64,000 nt of DNA from Mangifera indica. Its lineage: Eukaryota; Streptophyta; Magnoliopsida; Sapindales; Anacardiaceae. Positions 1-12,642 of this stretch are shown in pieces (the stretch's first letter is position 1; each line of letters starts with the position of its first letter). The notes beneath the pieces are model-generated. The model saw only the letters and a program-made list of their open reading frames with translations, had not been told where the DNA came from and searched no databases. The translations under genes were made by a program, and so were the position numbers. The stretch is from assembly GCF_011075055.1 (NCBI RefSeq), contig NC_058150.1, positions 14,475,408-14,539,407 of the forward strand. Reading direction: 5' to 3'.

Positions 1-404
1 AATTTAATTTCAGCTGACACAACAATCTAATAATGTTTTGATTCATGTTGTGATGCTGAACCAGAAGATTGAATTCAAATTCAGAAATAATTTAATTAAA
101 CCGAGAGAATGAAGAAAATGGAAGATAAAGTTTTTAGAAAAAACAGAGTATGAAAGAGACTGATGATACCCTCATACAATGATGAAGGATTTTTATACAT
201 ATATATATCATATGGTACAATGTTTTCACCATGCTTTAATAAATGTTAGCCATACTTAATACAGTAAAAAGCTTCCATAATATCCTTAAAACCAAGATCA
301 TCATACATTTTAAACAAAACACAACTAATTTTCAACCACCATAGCTGACTTGGACCATTTAACAAAAAAATACGAACAAGCTCAACTTGCTAACAGAAGC
401 TTCA
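1..404. other. AT-rich flank upstream of the NLR relic
   Basis: No gene is recognisable. The sequence is AT-rich with a short TA run near 200. The N-terminal coiled-coil (Rx-N) part expected for a CNL protein is not seen here, so the NLR downstream appears to be missing its first 100 or so residues. Confidence 0.5.
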
Positions 405-3400
405 ATGCACAGCTCAACACCTTCCTGCTTCAAGAATTTCTCTCAGTCTGCTATTAAGTTTGATTACAACATGAGATCCAGAATAGAAGATATAACTAGC
501 CAGTTCCAAGAGCTCTATAGAGGAAGAGCTGAAATTGGATTAATACACGAGAGTTCTGGTGGGGCATCAAGTGTTGCTACATTAACTATACAGCAAAGAC
601 CACAAAGTTCAAGTCTACCAATTGGAATAGCTATTCACGGAAGAGATGAAGCCAAAGAAAAAATATTTGAGATGGTCTCAAGAGATGCTAACTTTTCTAT
701 GATAGCAATCGTGGGCATGAGAAGAATTGGCAAAACAATGCTTGCTTGTGACGTGTATAATGACAAGAAATTGGAGGATTTCAAGTTTGAGAAAAAATTA
801 TGGGTTTTTGTCTCTGATGATGTTGATGTTTTCAGAATCTCAAAGTCACTTCTTGAGTCAATCAACAAAGAGTCTAGCAAACTAGATACTTTAGATGAAG
901 TGCAAAAACAATTGAAAGAGGAAGTACGTGGAAGAAAAATTTTCCTAGTCTTGGATGATGCCTGGAATGAGAACCCTAGCTTGTAGGAAACCTTAAAGTC
1001 TCCATTTATTGAAGGTGCTCCGGGAAGTAAAATAATTATAACTATATGCAGTAAAAAAGTAGCACAGATAATGGGATCCTCTAAACCTTTTGAATTAAGG
1101 CAATTATCTGATGAAAATTGTTGGCAATTGTTTATGGAGTATGCATTTGTGGGTAAAACTCCTCGTGTGCCTGAAGAGACCAAGGAGTGTAAAAATTGTT
1201 ATAAAGTGTAAAGGCTTGCCTTTGGCTGCAAAGACTCTTGGGAGCCTTCTATGCTCTATGGAGATTGAGAAGTGGGAAACTATACTAAACAATAAAATAT
1301 GGGACTCATCAAATACAGGTGGGATTCTTCTGATGTTAAAGTTAAGTTACTACCATTTTCCTCCACATTTGAAAAGATGTTTCTCCTATTGTGCAATTTT
1401 CCTTAAAGATTATGAATCCAAGGAGAAGGAACTTGGACTTCTATGGATGGTGGAAGGTCTTATTCAACCATTAAATCAATACCTAGATTTGGTAGATAAG
1501 TATTTTCGGGATTTATGTTCAAAGTCACTTTTTCAAAAATCAACTAGTGATAATTCTAAATATGTAATGCATGACCTTTTACATGATCTAGCTTAATTGA
1601 TTTCTGGAGAGGGAGCTAATACTAAGTCACCAAAAACATTTGAAAAGACTCGTTGCCTTTCTTATATAGCTAATAAATGTAGTGGAAAAGATTTTTCAAG
1701 GACTTGGAAAAATTTAAAAGACTAAGAACATTCTTTCCAGTATTCAAGAATTCTTATTCGAAACATTTTCCATGTGCAATGGTTCTTTTTGATGTGTTGC
1801 CACGGTTAAAGAAGTTGAGAATATTGTCTTTAGAAAGGTACCAGATCACTTATTTGCCTGATTCAATTGGAGATTTGATGCATTTAAGGTATTTAAACTT
1901 TTCTTCTTCAAGGATCAAAATTTTGCCTAAGTCAATAAGCCAATTATTGAACTTGCAAACTCTGCTATTAAAAGATTGTTTTTGTCTCAAGAAGTTACCT
2001 TATAAGATAAGATGTTTGACTAATCTATATTATCTTGATATAAGTTGAGGGAATTTATTATAAGTGATGCCATCCAAAATGAAGCAATTAAAAAATCTTC
2101 GAATGTTATCTAATTTTATAGTGGGCAAAGAATCAAGTTCTAATTTGGAAGATTTGAAAAGCTTAAATTTTCTTGAAGGTGAGCTTCACATTTTAAAGTT
2201 AGAGAATGCAAATAATGTAAAGCAAATAGGTGGGCATATATTGAACAACAAAAAAGATTTAAAAGTGTTGTTATTAGAATAGGGACCTCAAGTTAATGGC
2301 CTGCGAGAAGAGAGAGAAGAAAAAAATATTCTTGAGATGTTGAAACCTCCATGCAATCTAGAAGAACTAACAATTAGATCTTATGGGGATTTAGAATTTT
2401 CGTCTTGGATTAAGCACTTCGTCGTCACTTTCTAAATTAACCATCCTTGAATTAGAAAAATGTGAAAATTGCACAAGCTTGCCTTCACGAAACCTATTGA
2501 GCTCACTTAAAATTTTAAAGATCATAAGGATGTCAAAACTAGAAAGAATAGACATGCAAAGGTCTTACAAGTCACTGGAGATTCTTTATTTTGAGAATTT
2601 ACAAAATTGTCAATGTTTGGACACCAAAGGGGAAAATGAGAATGGTGAAAGATTCCCAAATCTTTATGAGCTCTCCATTATTTATTGTCCTAAACGTACT
2701 GTAAAATTGCTTGATCATCTTCCTTCACTAGAGATTCTTTATTTTATGAATTTACAAAGTTGTCAATGTTTGGACACCAAAGGGGAAAATGAGAATGGTG
2801 AAAGATTCCCAAATCTATGTGAGCTCTCCATTATTAATTGTCCCAAACTTACTAGAGAATTGTTTGATCATCTTCCTTCATTAGAAGTACTTGTCATTGA
2901 GAAGTGTGCAAAGTGGATGGTTTAATTCTCAAATTTTCCAAAGCTCATCAATTTAAGTATTGATGAGTGCAAGGAAGTGGTTCCTACTAGTAGTTCTACT
3001 GATCAATTCATGTCATTTAAGTCTGGTGTGTCTCTTCCAAATATTGTAGATGCAAAGCCTAAAAATTGGTTGACTAAAAATTTTAATTGTGTTAAGCCAT
3101 TAAAATAGAGTCATAGTCTCACCTCTCTTGAAAGCTTATATATTACATACTGTAATATCTCATTTCTAAACTCCATCTTTATTCCTAATTTGACTGATCT
3201 TGAGATTACAAGCTGCAAAACTCTAAAATCTTTACCGAAAAGATTGAAGCAATGCAACATAGAAAGATTGAGAATTGAAAATTGTGATTCTCTATTATTC
3301 ATTGCTAGAAACACATTGCCTTTGTTGTTAAAAACACTTGAGATATCATTTTGTCATAAATTACAGTATTTGGAGAGTATTCGTTCTACTCTGCTTGAGA

Positions 3401-4374
3401 GCTTGGATATTGACTCTTGCGAATCTCTCACTTGTCTATCATTATGAGAATTGTTACCTAACACACTCAAACAACTTCTTGTTGAAGGTTGACCAAATGT
3501 CACGACATTGTCGTCAAAAAGCAGGAGTGTACTCGAAAAACTTGAATCCCTCAATATTCGTCATTGTCTAAGGCTGAAGTCAATAAAGGAGGCATTTCAC
3601 AATAATTCGTGTCTTAAACATATTTCTTTATCTGGTGTTAAAAATCTTGAATTGTCCAGCCTCCAGAATCCTACTGGTCTTCAAAAATTAAGGATTACAA
3701 ATTCTTTAGTGTCACTATCGATAAAAGGTTTTCCAACTAGCCTAATTGATATCTATATCAATAGAGCTATCCAAATGAGTGAGACACCAATTAGATGGGG
3801 ATTGCACAAACTCACCTCTCTTAAAAGTCTTTGGATCAATGGATTTGAAGATCTGAAGTTGATTCTATCAGAGGACCAGCAAATGCCCTATTCTATTAAA
3901 GATTTGGTCATCTCTAATTTGACACCCTTTAGATCTATTTTAGATTTGGGCACGCTCACCTCTATTAAGAGATTGAAAATTAAGTATTCAAATCTCAACA
4001 CAATTTCAGACCTCGGAAGCTTGGTGTCGCTTAAAAGCTTCCATATTATGCATTGCCCAAAGATCAAATCAATTCCTGGCTTTGGAAGCCACTACTCCCT
4101 TGAAGTATTGTATATTATTGATTGCCCAAAGCTCAAATCAGTTGCATGCCTGGGAAATCTTACTTCCCTTCAAGCATTATTGATTTGGAGCTGCCCAAAG
4201 CTCAAATTCTTGCCAAGCCCGCCACCCTCACTTCTGATAATAGAAATTCAGGAATGTCCATTGCTAAAAAAACATTGGAGGAGAGGCAAAGGGAAGTATT
4301 GCTCAAAGATAGCTCACATCCCTAGTGTTCTTATAGATGGAAAATTCATCTTCAATTCAAAGGAGGAAGAATAG
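405..4374 (+). pseudogene. CNL-type NLR resistance gene pseudogene (copy A, NB-ARC plus LRR)
   Basis: This is a relic of an intracellular NB-LRR immune receptor. NB-ARC motifs occur in order across two frames: P-loop GMRRIGKTMLA (714-746, with RR in place of the usual GG), RNBS-A WVFVSDD (about 801), kinase-2 KIFLVLDDAW (936-965), RNBS-B GSKIIITICS (1023-1052), GLPLAAKT (1213-1236), RNBS-D near CFSYCAIFLKDYE, and MHDLLHDLA (1567-1593). The Trp that ends kinase-2 and the absence of a TIR domain point to the CNL class. Irregular LRRs follow to 4374. The gene is dead: stops at 984, 1594, 2046, 2061, 2280, 2923, 3106, 3445 and 3490, and frameshifts near 1190, 1695 and 2412. The last is a +1 insertion relative to copy B. 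The N-terminal coiled coil is absent. From about 2440 to the end the frame is constant apart from in-frame stops. It faces the broken PARG copy, and its LRR half is repeated at 12643-14480. Confidence 0.93.
2578..2883 (+). repeat. 153-bp tandem duplication inside the LRR of NLR copy A
   Basis: Two adjacent copies of a 153-bp (51-codon) LRR unit lie at 2578-2730 and 2731-2883. Both begin GAGATTCTTTATTTT and both encode the run CLDTKGENENGERFPNL. Copy B (12838 on) has only one unit, so this array changed after, or independently of, the larger duplication. Confidence 0.9.
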
Positions 4375-7062
4375 AGTTGAATTAATTGAATTCAAAGCAT
4401 GGAGTTAAATAATCATCTCTGTTTCATTCAAGGTTTGTCATTTTATCCATAGTTTTTTACATTGACAGAGTATTGTTTGATTCTCTACCTTAACTTACTC
4501 TTATTATGACTTGTCAGATGATCATCAAAGAGATATTCACAGTGGCACTTTGGCCAGGTAATTTCAGCATCTTGTATTTGTTAAATTAACTTGAATAGTC
4601 ATGATTTTGATACATAATGTAATTATGAATACATATCCAATAGATAAAATCATGTTAAAGTGTTGTTATTATTGTTATTATTTTGCATGAATTTTGAAAT
4701 TTTCATTTCTCTAAGATTTAGATTTGTTACATAACCACCATTGAGATAAAGAAACATTTGGGGACAGAAATTCGAGCCATTTTGTATCTCAAAATGAAGA
4801 ATCGAAAAGAGAATTGTCTCATTCAATTCCAAGTTTGTTATCATAACATAATTTTCAATAAATTATGTCGTTATTCCACAAATTTGATGATAATATGAAA
4901 ATTTTGTGATACAGCAGCCCTACATTTCTTCATTCTACAACTTCCTGCCCTGTTTACTCTCTTGAAACAAGTGCTCTGCCTCGACTTCATGTTTTCTATG
5001 GCAAGAAGCAAGTGAACCACTGATTAAATTCAAAGTTGGAGTACTGTATTTGGATACAAGAATACTTAAAAAAATGAATCTAAAAGTTCACTCATGTTTT
5101 TACCTCGAAAGATTTTTCAGTATTTTTTGTGCTTAAAAAGGTAATTGAAGAAAGTCCTCTATTCAAATTCCAATATTTTGCAATTATTGATACATATATT
5201 TGCTTAGGTTCCTTCATAATCTTCATGATCAGTCCATTTTGTTGTGAGGTGGATTGAAAGTGACTATGATTCAAAGATTCAAAATTTTCCTTCTCCAAAT
5301 TCATGTAGGCAAATTTGGTAACATTTGAGTTACTCATCTAATTGCTTATGTTGCTCCTGGTGTTATGTATGGAGTCCATCAAATCTCATGCTCAAATTAC
5401 GAAACTTGGATTTGCAGTTCTAATCGATGCATTTGTTAACTAAAGTGAACTTGATTGCTTAGCTCTATATATATATATTCTTCATTATATTTTCAAGAAA
5501 GGCAACTTTTTTATTTGAAATCTATGCAACTTACCAACTGAATCAATCTTTATTTCCTCTGACGTGAATAATATAATACAGGACCATAGCACCCTGGTTT
5601 TAAAGATTTTGTGATCAGAATGCAAAGATTTAAGAATAAGGTAAGCACATCAAGAATTAATCTTCCATGTAATTACGTATTTCATTTTTTTAAAAGCAAT
5701 CTCATTCAGCAAGATGAAGGTGTTTTATTGTCATTGCTAGATTGATTTTTCAGCCTCAGCAGTTGCCTTGAAGTCAATATGTTATCCTCTCTTAAGAAAA
5801 AAACTAGTCAAAAGCATTTGACGTTCGCCAACTGCAGGCACGAGAGATATTCTTTCTTATTTAATGTAGACTTTTATGCTTTCTCAATCAAATTTCCCTA
5901 TTGTTTTTTTTCCATGGAGGTTAATTCCCTTTAAATATTCAAGGTGATTTCTAAGAGTGGAAGTCTGAGATGGACATTGGTTCAATGAACTGATGTATCA
6001 CCTTGGCTGAAAGACAAAAAAAATGTCTTTCAGTCCTTGTTGCCAGTAAAGAGTTAAAACAACATTTTCAACCTGAAGAAAATGAAGTGATGTTGCTTGT
6101 GATAAGTTACTATGCATATCGGTATGACTAATTTCAACTTGGATAAGCAGTTCTTGTTATGAGATCTCAGTCACATGACAAGCTCAGGTCTTTTTTGCAG
6201 AATCAAGGAGTGCAAAAATCTCTAATATCACATCTCTTGAACTTCTGGAGGCAAGGAACTATCCTATTCTTGAATCCATTTCAGAGAGGGCTTGTTGGAT
6301 ATGTTGATCTCATTGTCACACCATTGCACCATGAACATCTTATGATGATAAAAGGAATTTAAAGGCCAAAAAATTGTGGCAACAGAGCAGCTAATGCAGG
6401 TTGTAAGAATTTGGCAAACTATGAACATTTGTGTTTACATCTTGTTTTGATGAGCACACATTCATTATGCTATATGTGTGAACATCTAGAAGTTGATTTT
6501 CCATTTAAGTACAACTTTTAACTTCTTTATCTGTATTCGAATTTGTTCTTTGTCATCTAGATATACTGTTGAGATTATATACAAGCGTTCACTCTCTTTG
6601 GGAATGTAAGCTCACTTCTCTCGGCTGAATTTTTTTGACCTAAACATACATCCTGTATTGCACTAACGTTTGAATGAGTTTTTTGTGCTTAGGTAATTTG
6701 TTATTTTGTGCAGTTTGTTCTACGTTTTTGTTCTCCAATTTTCTAATCTTTGTCTTTCAGGTTTGCTAGTTGGTTCAAATAGTGGGATATGACCTTACAG
6801 CTGGTACTAGAAAGGAGTTCAAGACCAGCAACTGAACGTATTTTAGCTTAAAGTTCAAAGGGAGCTTGAACAACCTGAGTGACATACTCGGTGTATTTCA
6901 TATTTGTGCATGTTTAATTTCAACTTTGTAACTAATAATTGATTTTTTGCTTAGTGATTTGATTTAAGCTGGACATGGTCCCATGGATGTAGGCTAAGAT
7001 AGATCTTAGCTGAACCATGTAAAAATCCTTGTCTTTATTACTTTCTGCACTTATTTTGTGTT
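4375..7062. other. Duplicated spacer A, no recognisable gene
   Basis: This spacer follows the NLR stop and is repeated, with drift, at 14481-16994. I see no convincing coding region. A stretch at about 6159-6362 is open and its homologue near 16090-16275 keeps similar wording, for example around PFQRGL.GYVD, but it has stops in copy B and matches no family I know. It may be decayed 3' sequence of the NLR transcript. Confidence 0.45.
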
Positions 7063-7945
7063 CGGGAAAATGACCATTTCCCACCCATTTTTTAGGCCAT
7101 TCTCGAACCTATACCCACAGAAGATAAAAAACCCATTTTCCCACCCATAGGCAAACTTATGTTAATTTTTTCTGTTGAAGGGAGGGGTAAAATAGTCATT
7201 TTACTGTTTATATTAAAAAGTTATAAAATTTATTACTTTTCACGCCCCTTAGGTTTAAGAAACTAACATTTCACATTTATCTAAAGTTTTTAAATTTTGA
7301 AAAGTAACATTTTCACCCCCAAACCTAGGTTTTCCATATTTTTCCAAATGCAGCCGACCCCCATAACTTTCAAAAATAGCAGTTTCACCCTCATTCTTCA
7401 ACTTCATCTTTCGACGTCGTCACCTGCCTCCTCCTGGTGCAACGGCGGTGGTGCGATAAAAAGATCTTCATCTCCTCGTCGCACGGTGTGACGAAGAGAC
7501 GGAGATCTCTTCAATGCATGATACGATGAAGCGACGAAGAGGTCTCTCTTCGTCATTCCACCTAGACGATGAAGGGCGACGCTTCGTCATCCAGATCTGG
7601 GCAACGAAGGGTCATCTTTCATCGTCCTTTGTAGTCAGAGATGGGAGATCGGTGGAATGCGTCAGCCATTGGTGGTGGACAGAGAAGGAAGCAAACCCTA
7701 AGGGTGAAATCTAAACTTTTCAAACTTTGAGGATAGGTTGAGGTGTTAGTTTTTAAAACTTGGAGGGAGGAAATGGTGAAATTTTAAAGTTTTAAGGTTT
7801 ATAATTAAAATAACAATTTTACCTCTGTCCCTAACTAAAAATTTAGACAGTAGTTTGGTCATGGGTGGAAAAAGGTGTTTTTCATCTTTCATAGGTATAA
7901 GTTTGAGAATGGCCTAAAAAATGGGTGGGAAATAGTCCTTTTCCC
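7063..7945. mobile_element. Non-autonomous Mutator-like element (MULE), 883 bp
   Basis: The ends form imperfect terminal inverted repeats. The outer 52 bp match at about 48 positions and share the core TTTCCCACCCATTTTTTAGG; weaker pairing continues inward past 80 bp. The flanking 8 bp TTTGTGTT are repeated at 7055-7062 and 7946-7953. The homologous point of spacer B (16987-16994) has a single TTTGTGTT and no insert, which is a clean empty site. No transposase is present. The interior (about 7400-7690) is GC-richer than the surroundings and is packed with GACGA/TCGTC words. Long TIRs with an 8-9 bp duplication point to Mutator. Confidence 0.85.
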
Positions 7946-8054
7946 TTTGTGTTTTGATGACTTTGTTTGAGAGTGAAGTGAGACGAATTTCCCCAACTCA
8001 ATCTAAACTGAATGACGAAGCCCATATCACAAACTCCTATAGGCACTACAATAA

Positions 8055-8413
8055 GGGGATGTTTGGTTAAAAGAGATTAAAAATTATTATAATAATCTAT
8101 CTTTTATTACATATATTATTTTATTCGGTTTATAAGTAATATAAGTGACGATTTGATTACCACATCTATCTTAAGTATTAAAAGACTACCAATGTAATCT
8201 TGATTTTATTATAATTATACTCTTATTTATTAATTTTGTTAGAGCAAAAATAATCTTATTTTCAATTAATATAACAAATAATATAAAAAAATATTTTAGA
8301 ATAATTATACCTAAAGATATTTAAGTAAAATAATATACTAGTATTCTTTTATTAACTCTAATCAGACATTTTAATTTTGGTAATAAAACATTTTTCAGAG
8401 CAAGTGCCCCTTA
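8055..8413. mobile_element. AT-rich MITE-like insertion present in copy A only
   Basis: About 355 bp lie between sequences that are adjacent in copy B near 17090. The ends read AAGGGGATGTTTGG and, on the other strand, AAGGGGCACTTGC. The body is very AT-rich and non-coding. A related sequence sits at 44276-44560. The short TIR suggests a hAT-type MITE, but I could not define a target-site duplication. Confidence 0.55.
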
Positions 8414-9012
8414 AAAGCAGGCTCTTTATCCAAATAAAAATATCTTTTCATATGTACTCTTGATTGTTGGGAGTTGTGAGGTATTGTTAGATAATAAAAA
8501 TACAGTAGGGATGCAAGAATTAAACAAAATTAGTAGAAGTATGACCATTAGAAACTTCAAGGTCTAGTGCATCAATAACTTAATGAGTTTACAAGAAAAC
8601 AATACAAGAACATCTAATCTTTTATGACCATTATGCACCAAAACAATTAAAGGAATAATGCTCTGAGTAGTTTCAAATAATTACAAGGAATAAGCAACAG
8701 AGGATTATCCATGAAACATCCTCAAAAAGCTCAACTCCGATTCAGAAGTATTCATAAAAAATTATGCTCTGCAGTCAGATCACACTTCAGATTTCATTTT
8801 TCACAGCGAAAATTAGGATGATACAGGAAAACAAAGTATTTAAATTTACAAAATAGTCCCAATTCGACCAATCAACAGCTACAGATTTCATTTTTCACAT
8901 GAACTTACAACTCAAAGAACATGATTTACAGAAAAGAAAATGGTGAAAGCTAGCTCAATTAATCTTCCTAAAAATGAAGCTAACACATATACGAGGAGTG
9001 AAATATGTTTGA
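8414..9012. other. 3' flank of the broken PARG copy
   Basis: This is duplicated sequence homologous to 17100-18069. It lies between the convergent NLR and PARG units, and no gene is seen. Copy B carries an additional insert here (17384-17730). Confidence 0.5.
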
Positions 9013-12000
9013 TTAATGAGAAGTTAATGATGGAAGGAGCCAAGTAAAGAACCCAAGATTTGTTTCTCCTTTTAATCGTTGTGATGAGTTTTCTACCATC
9101 ATATTCCAGAGGTCCCCAACCGTCCATTCATGAGAAAGAATACACTGTGTCACTCGTAATTCAATGTCAAACAAATTCTCATCACTATACTACACATATA
9201 TTTAGCAAATTAGGATCATAAACCACGATACATATGTCATAAAAGCCACATGACACAAGGGTATAAAAGGTCTAGCCATATACATGAATTATGCAGATTC
9301 ATAATGATATTGAATGAAGTAGAAATGGCAATAGCAAGAACAAGATAAGTACCTGACCCAGGTTCTCCAATGCCTCCGTGCCAAATGTATAGTATGACGT
9401 TAAAGGTCTTAAAGCCTGGAAGAAACATATTAATTCTTTTTCAAAATACCAGTGACAAAAACAAAAATTAGGCAGGAGAGATATAGTTTCTCTATCATTA
9501 TTTCTTTACTAAAACTTAACTTCTCACATAAATAGAAGAAACAGGAAAACCAGCTCCAAATAAGGTTAGAAACTTCCACAAAAATTAAGGCTTGGTCTAC
9601 TAGCCCTTCCACTAAGGAGATGATGCACATTGAGTATCTTGGTAGCAATAAGCATATATATATACTTCATAAGGTGGGAATTTAAACTATGCCTTCATAA
9701 AATAATGAATTTTCTTATAAAGAACAATTTACCTGCGACGCCGCAAGCCACTGAATTATGGCCTTCAGTTCGGGATTTCCCCAAAAGGCACCACATCCCC
9801 AATTCCCAGTCACAATCCCCGGAAAATCCTCATGGTTCCAAAACTGACTACTGTTCGGGTCAGAATTTCTGAGCATTAGATTGACAGATGTTCCTTCATT
9901 TGTTTCAATGGCACTTGAGGAACCTTCATGTAACGATTAAAATGTGAATTAAGAAAACAGTTAGCTTTTTAATCTTTATGCAGTAGTACAGCAGAAAGTC
10001 CAGTTGATTCTACATTTGCAGATTATAAAAGTTAGTCCAACATGTCTGCCAACATCCTATTGACATTCCGATAAAGGATTTTGAACTAATTAGAAAATTA
10101 ATAGACAAAGTAATTAAGAACTCTCACCAAAAACTTATTCCTTGGTATGTTGTCTTTTTCCTTGGATTTGTGAAGTCCCCTGTCTGGAAAAAGTCTCTCA
10201 CATTGGCCAAAATTAGACTGATCAATAAACCCACAAAGTGCCTTATTTGTCTCCCTCTCAAAACAAAAAAGTCGAATACAAAATAGTATTTGATTAACAA
10301 AGGGAGAAAAAAAAAAAAAAAAAAAGAGAAAGAGAACCTGCAGATTTTACAGAATGAAATGGCATAAGCCCTTTTAACTTTTGCCTCAAGTGCCTAATGC
10401 GTCTAGATATAGGAACAAATAGCATAAACCCTTAAGAAAAAAAGGAAAAGCCATTGAACAAGATAATTATGCCAGATGTGATTTGAGAGCAACATCACTC
10501 AACAAATCAGTAACTTGGATGAATATTTTGACCAATCTGCGGCATCTAATGAAAGTGACATGTGTTATTGTGGTGTGTATTTGAGGCGTTCAAAATGAAA
10601 TTTTGCATAGCGAAGGAGGTATTTTATAGCATAGTGTTTCATTCCAGGCCAGCATAATGCATCTATAGCAATTATCCTCATTTTTCGTCTCCCAAAAACA
10701 TCAACATTCCGTTTATCCACACGATCACCAGAAAAACGAAATGACAAGGGATACGATACCTACACCACAAAAAGATGATACAATGAGCATAAATTAACTA
10801 CAATACAAGTCGATTAAAAATAATTATGTACATATGCTTGATGCAGCTAACTTTCAGGGATATAAAAGATTTAAATCATTCATGCATAATAAGAAAGGAT
10901 GAAAATCAAATAAAATGCTTAACCTAATAAATGAAGACACAACATATCAAGATAGTATCTTGATATTCAGGATTTACAATTATCAATTAATGGATAATTC
11001 CCAACTACACGTTGTTGCAATATAAAGGATTTCTAAACTGCATAGATTTTACATTTATTTACAATGGTCATTCATAAATGAACGAGAAGAATTAAAAGAC
11101 TCTACTTTTTTGACAAAGTGCTATTTTAGTTTCATATAAGCATTTTAGAAAATTTTATTTTAACATTAAACACATGGTTGGAACCATGATTAGATGGCTT
11201 ATTATGTAAAACTTAGTATATCCACACAACATAGGTTTTATTTCAATTACATAAAATCAGCCAATATAATTAAATAAGAAACCTATAAAGTCAGTAAAGC
11301 ATCATATTATATGTCTGTATCCCATTGAATCAAATCTTGGATTTACCTGTTCACTGAGTAAGACTTACCCATTATAATCCGAGAATCTTGCTGCACCAAC
11401 AATTTCTATAGCCTCATTGTCAGCCATGGAAGGCAAGAAAAGCATTTCAGTCATCATGTGATTTAATGATTTTGAATTAAAAATAAAATAACACTCAATA
11501 ACATTATAACACATCATTTGTGTATCTAAATTATGTATAAAAAATGTGTACACATAGTATTACTGTTTAAACAAAGCAAATCAAATTGAAGATGAAATCA
11601 ATTGATTTCACCAGCCAAACCCAAACCCATGAAAATCAAATCATCGAAAAAGCGGAATTGCTAACTCATGAGCTAAAACTTAACCTGTCATTCTGAGACA
11701 TTAGAACTACCATGCCAGCATGGAAATTCCTAAAAGTTGTTTATTACAACAACTGATAATAATCACTAACTAATTTTAATTACTCTCAAATCTTAGCAAT
11801 CGGCGCAAGACACTCTATCCATCACCCTATGCAAATATCCATAAGCCTAAATATCACACATATTCAATATGATATATTTAACATGCAATATATATTTCAA
11901 ATGGTCCACTAAAAAGCTTAAGGTTACATACGCAAACAATTCATCTAAGTTGATGATTGGAAGATGGTTTGAAACTCTATTTGTGACTTGGAACAAACAA

Positions 12001-12495
12001 AAGAACGAGCAAGCAAGAAGAGCACCAATCAATTCCCGAAAAGCAACATTTACACTATCATTGATTATAAAGTATTAGAGGAACAACTGAAAACAAAGAA
12101 GAATAAGCAATGAGACCAGTGGAAAAGGCCGACAAACAATACATATGATGATAAGGTTGTGTCTTATCTAATAAGATTAAATGACACAAGAACCACTTAT
12201 GCAACTTATATATAGCATTTTTTAGTAGACCTAAAATATATCTTAGCTTTGACAGAACACTGAATTGTTCACCTAACAATGTATAGACCAAATATAAAGA
12301 TACCTGGCTGAGGAACACTATGTCTGCTTCTTGTTGACCCAATATGCGAAGGCCCATTTTGTTGCCACATCTTTCAAGAAAATCGTTTGCATTTTGATAG
12401 GGACTTTCTAATAGAGAGAGCAACTGCAAGAGAAAATTTGCTAGTGCTGGAAGAACCTCTTCAAACCACTTTGTTGATTCTACCCAAGATATAAG
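9013..12495 (-). pseudogene. Poly(ADP-ribose) glycohydrolase pseudogene (copy A)
   Basis: Exons homologous to the intact PARG at 18070-22653 are present: exon 2 (12304-12495), 3 (11932-12035), part of 6 (11369-11440), 7 (about 10608-10755), 8 (10128-10254), 9 (9733-9927), 10 (9353-9415) and 11 (9013-9153). Exon 1 is missing, lost at the duplication junction. Exons 4, 5 and the start of 6 are replaced by foreign AT-rich DNA (11443-11780), which removes the PARG signature GGG-X-QEE. Splice sites are also broken: exon 2 acceptor CAG to CAA, exon 3 acceptor CAG to CGG, exon 7 donor GT to CT, exon 9 acceptor AG to AT, and exon 11 acceptor changed. Exon 7 carries about 5 extra bases, and the final stop has become TCA. 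Despite this, exons 2, 3, 8, 9 and 10 contain no in-frame stops. No active enzyme can be made. Confidence 0.93.
11443..11780. mobile_element. Foreign AT-rich insert replacing the PARG catalytic exons
   Basis: About 340 bp here replace about 750 bp of intact PARG (roughly 20440-21195). The first 120 bp contain GATTTAATGATTTTGAATTA and a downstream partner resembling a small MITE family seen elsewhere in the window (27570, 28440, 51950, 59050, 60190). The remainder is unrecognised. An insertion accompanied by deletion explains the arrangement. Confidence 0.5.
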
Positions 12496-12642
12496 TTGCA
12501 TAATCCTCCTTATTCAGCTTGAGAGATAATAATGTCATTATGTAGTTGGATACTCGCTAATTTGCTCACTAACATCTTATGGTTATTCAAATTCTCTTCA
12601 AAAGAGAGCTTTTGACATACAGTATGATTCCTAGCAAGTTCT

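Noticed and set aside
7297..7491. 64-codon frame similar to one at 31505-31708
   Set aside because: Likely shared only because the two MULEs are homologous DNA. No start context or known domain, though a weak coding origin of the core cannot be excluded.
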